DNA of 5,763 nt from SAR202 cluster bacterium (GTDB lineage Bacteria > Chloroflexota > Dehalococcoidia > SAR202 > CAJWER01). The DNA lies in NCBI GenBank assembly GCA_030740335.1, contig JASLXL010000070.1:1-5763 (forward strand), given 5' to 3'. Shown in pieces: positions 5,496 through 5,763 of the stretch; the stretch's first letter is position 1, and each line of letters begins with the position of its first letter. The notes below the pieces were generated by a model. It worked only from the letters and a program-made list of their open reading frames with translations. It was not told where the DNA came from and did no database searches. A program made the position numbers and the translations under genes.

Positions 5496-5763
5496 TAACC
5501 CGCAGATCCGTGTCCAATCGGACTGTGCCAAATCGGTGAACTCCGGGGCGGAAATCTTGCCAGACTAGCGTTTCATGGGTCGTCCCCGTGAGATGCAACG
5601 TATGCTGTAGAATAATGCCCTCATGCCTTCCTGTAGACCGTCAGCGATAATGGGACACATTGGTGTGTAAGAAAACCCGAGAAAGGGGAGGTGGCGTGAG
5701 CTCCTGGAATGAAGGTAGATTAATTCCACTTACTTAGTAAAGCGGTGATGGCATACAAGATTC
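5496..5763. other. Right-edge region, no supported gene
   Basis: No long frame is present. A strong ribosome-type sequence GGGGAGGTG (5685-5693) precedes GTG 5696, but that frame stops after 13 codons (TAG near 5735), so it would be only a leader peptide. A GTG-ATG pair at 5745-5750 opens a frame that runs off the window (VMAYKI), without a good ribosome site. Positions 5530-5570 carry AAATCGGTGAACTCC and later AGACTAG, which recall elements of group I intron cores, but the partner segment was not found. Confidence 0.3.

Overview
This window looks like moderately high-GC bacterial DNA (about 55-60% GC by eye). It is probably a decayed or integrated mobile element in a chromosome of an actinobacterial or Chloroflexota-like organism. 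That guess rests only on base composition, on strong AGGAG-type ribosome sites, and on the style of the replication ATPase and bicupin proteins; nothing here fixes the taxon. No rRNA, tRNA, CRISPR array or insertion-sequence end was recognised.

Layout. Positions 1-588 hold no secure gene: two opposed open frames overlap a GAGGTCGAG-rich stretch at the left edge, and the remainder looks intergenic. The one large gene (589-2118, +) encodes a 509-residue primase/helicase-type ATPase of the kind carried by phages, plasmids and integrative elements. Its 3' end carries tandem 9-nt units coding DAK repeats, and inverted copies of the same units lie about 75 bp downstream, beyond the stop codon. Converging on it from the right is a minus-strand unit: a winged-helix plus GIY-YIG nuclease-like protein (2713-3429), followed by a possible 68-residue small gene (2500-2706).

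After a 470-bp gap holding a remnant of a small Cys/His-rich protein frame and a sigma70-like promoter, a plus-strand bicupin gene (3902-4564) follows. It looks like ordinary metabolic cargo or host DNA. The last 1.2 kb has no convincing long gene. It does have a strong intrinsic terminator with a UUCG loop (4949-4979), preceded by mutually exclusive 8-bp pairing segments. Further on are a 14-bp direct repeat (5033-5094), an extended -10 promoter (5147-5155) leading to a tiny hydrophobic open frame, and a 63-codon frame of unknown meaning.

How the genes fit together. The ATPase and the GIY-YIG protein fit a replication/mobilisation module; this is inference from gene type and adjacency. The bicupin shows no sequence link to it. 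The strongest unexplained signal is the paired inverted array of 9-nt units at the end of the ATPase gene. The structured RNA-like region before the terminator and the start-less zinc-binding frame are next.
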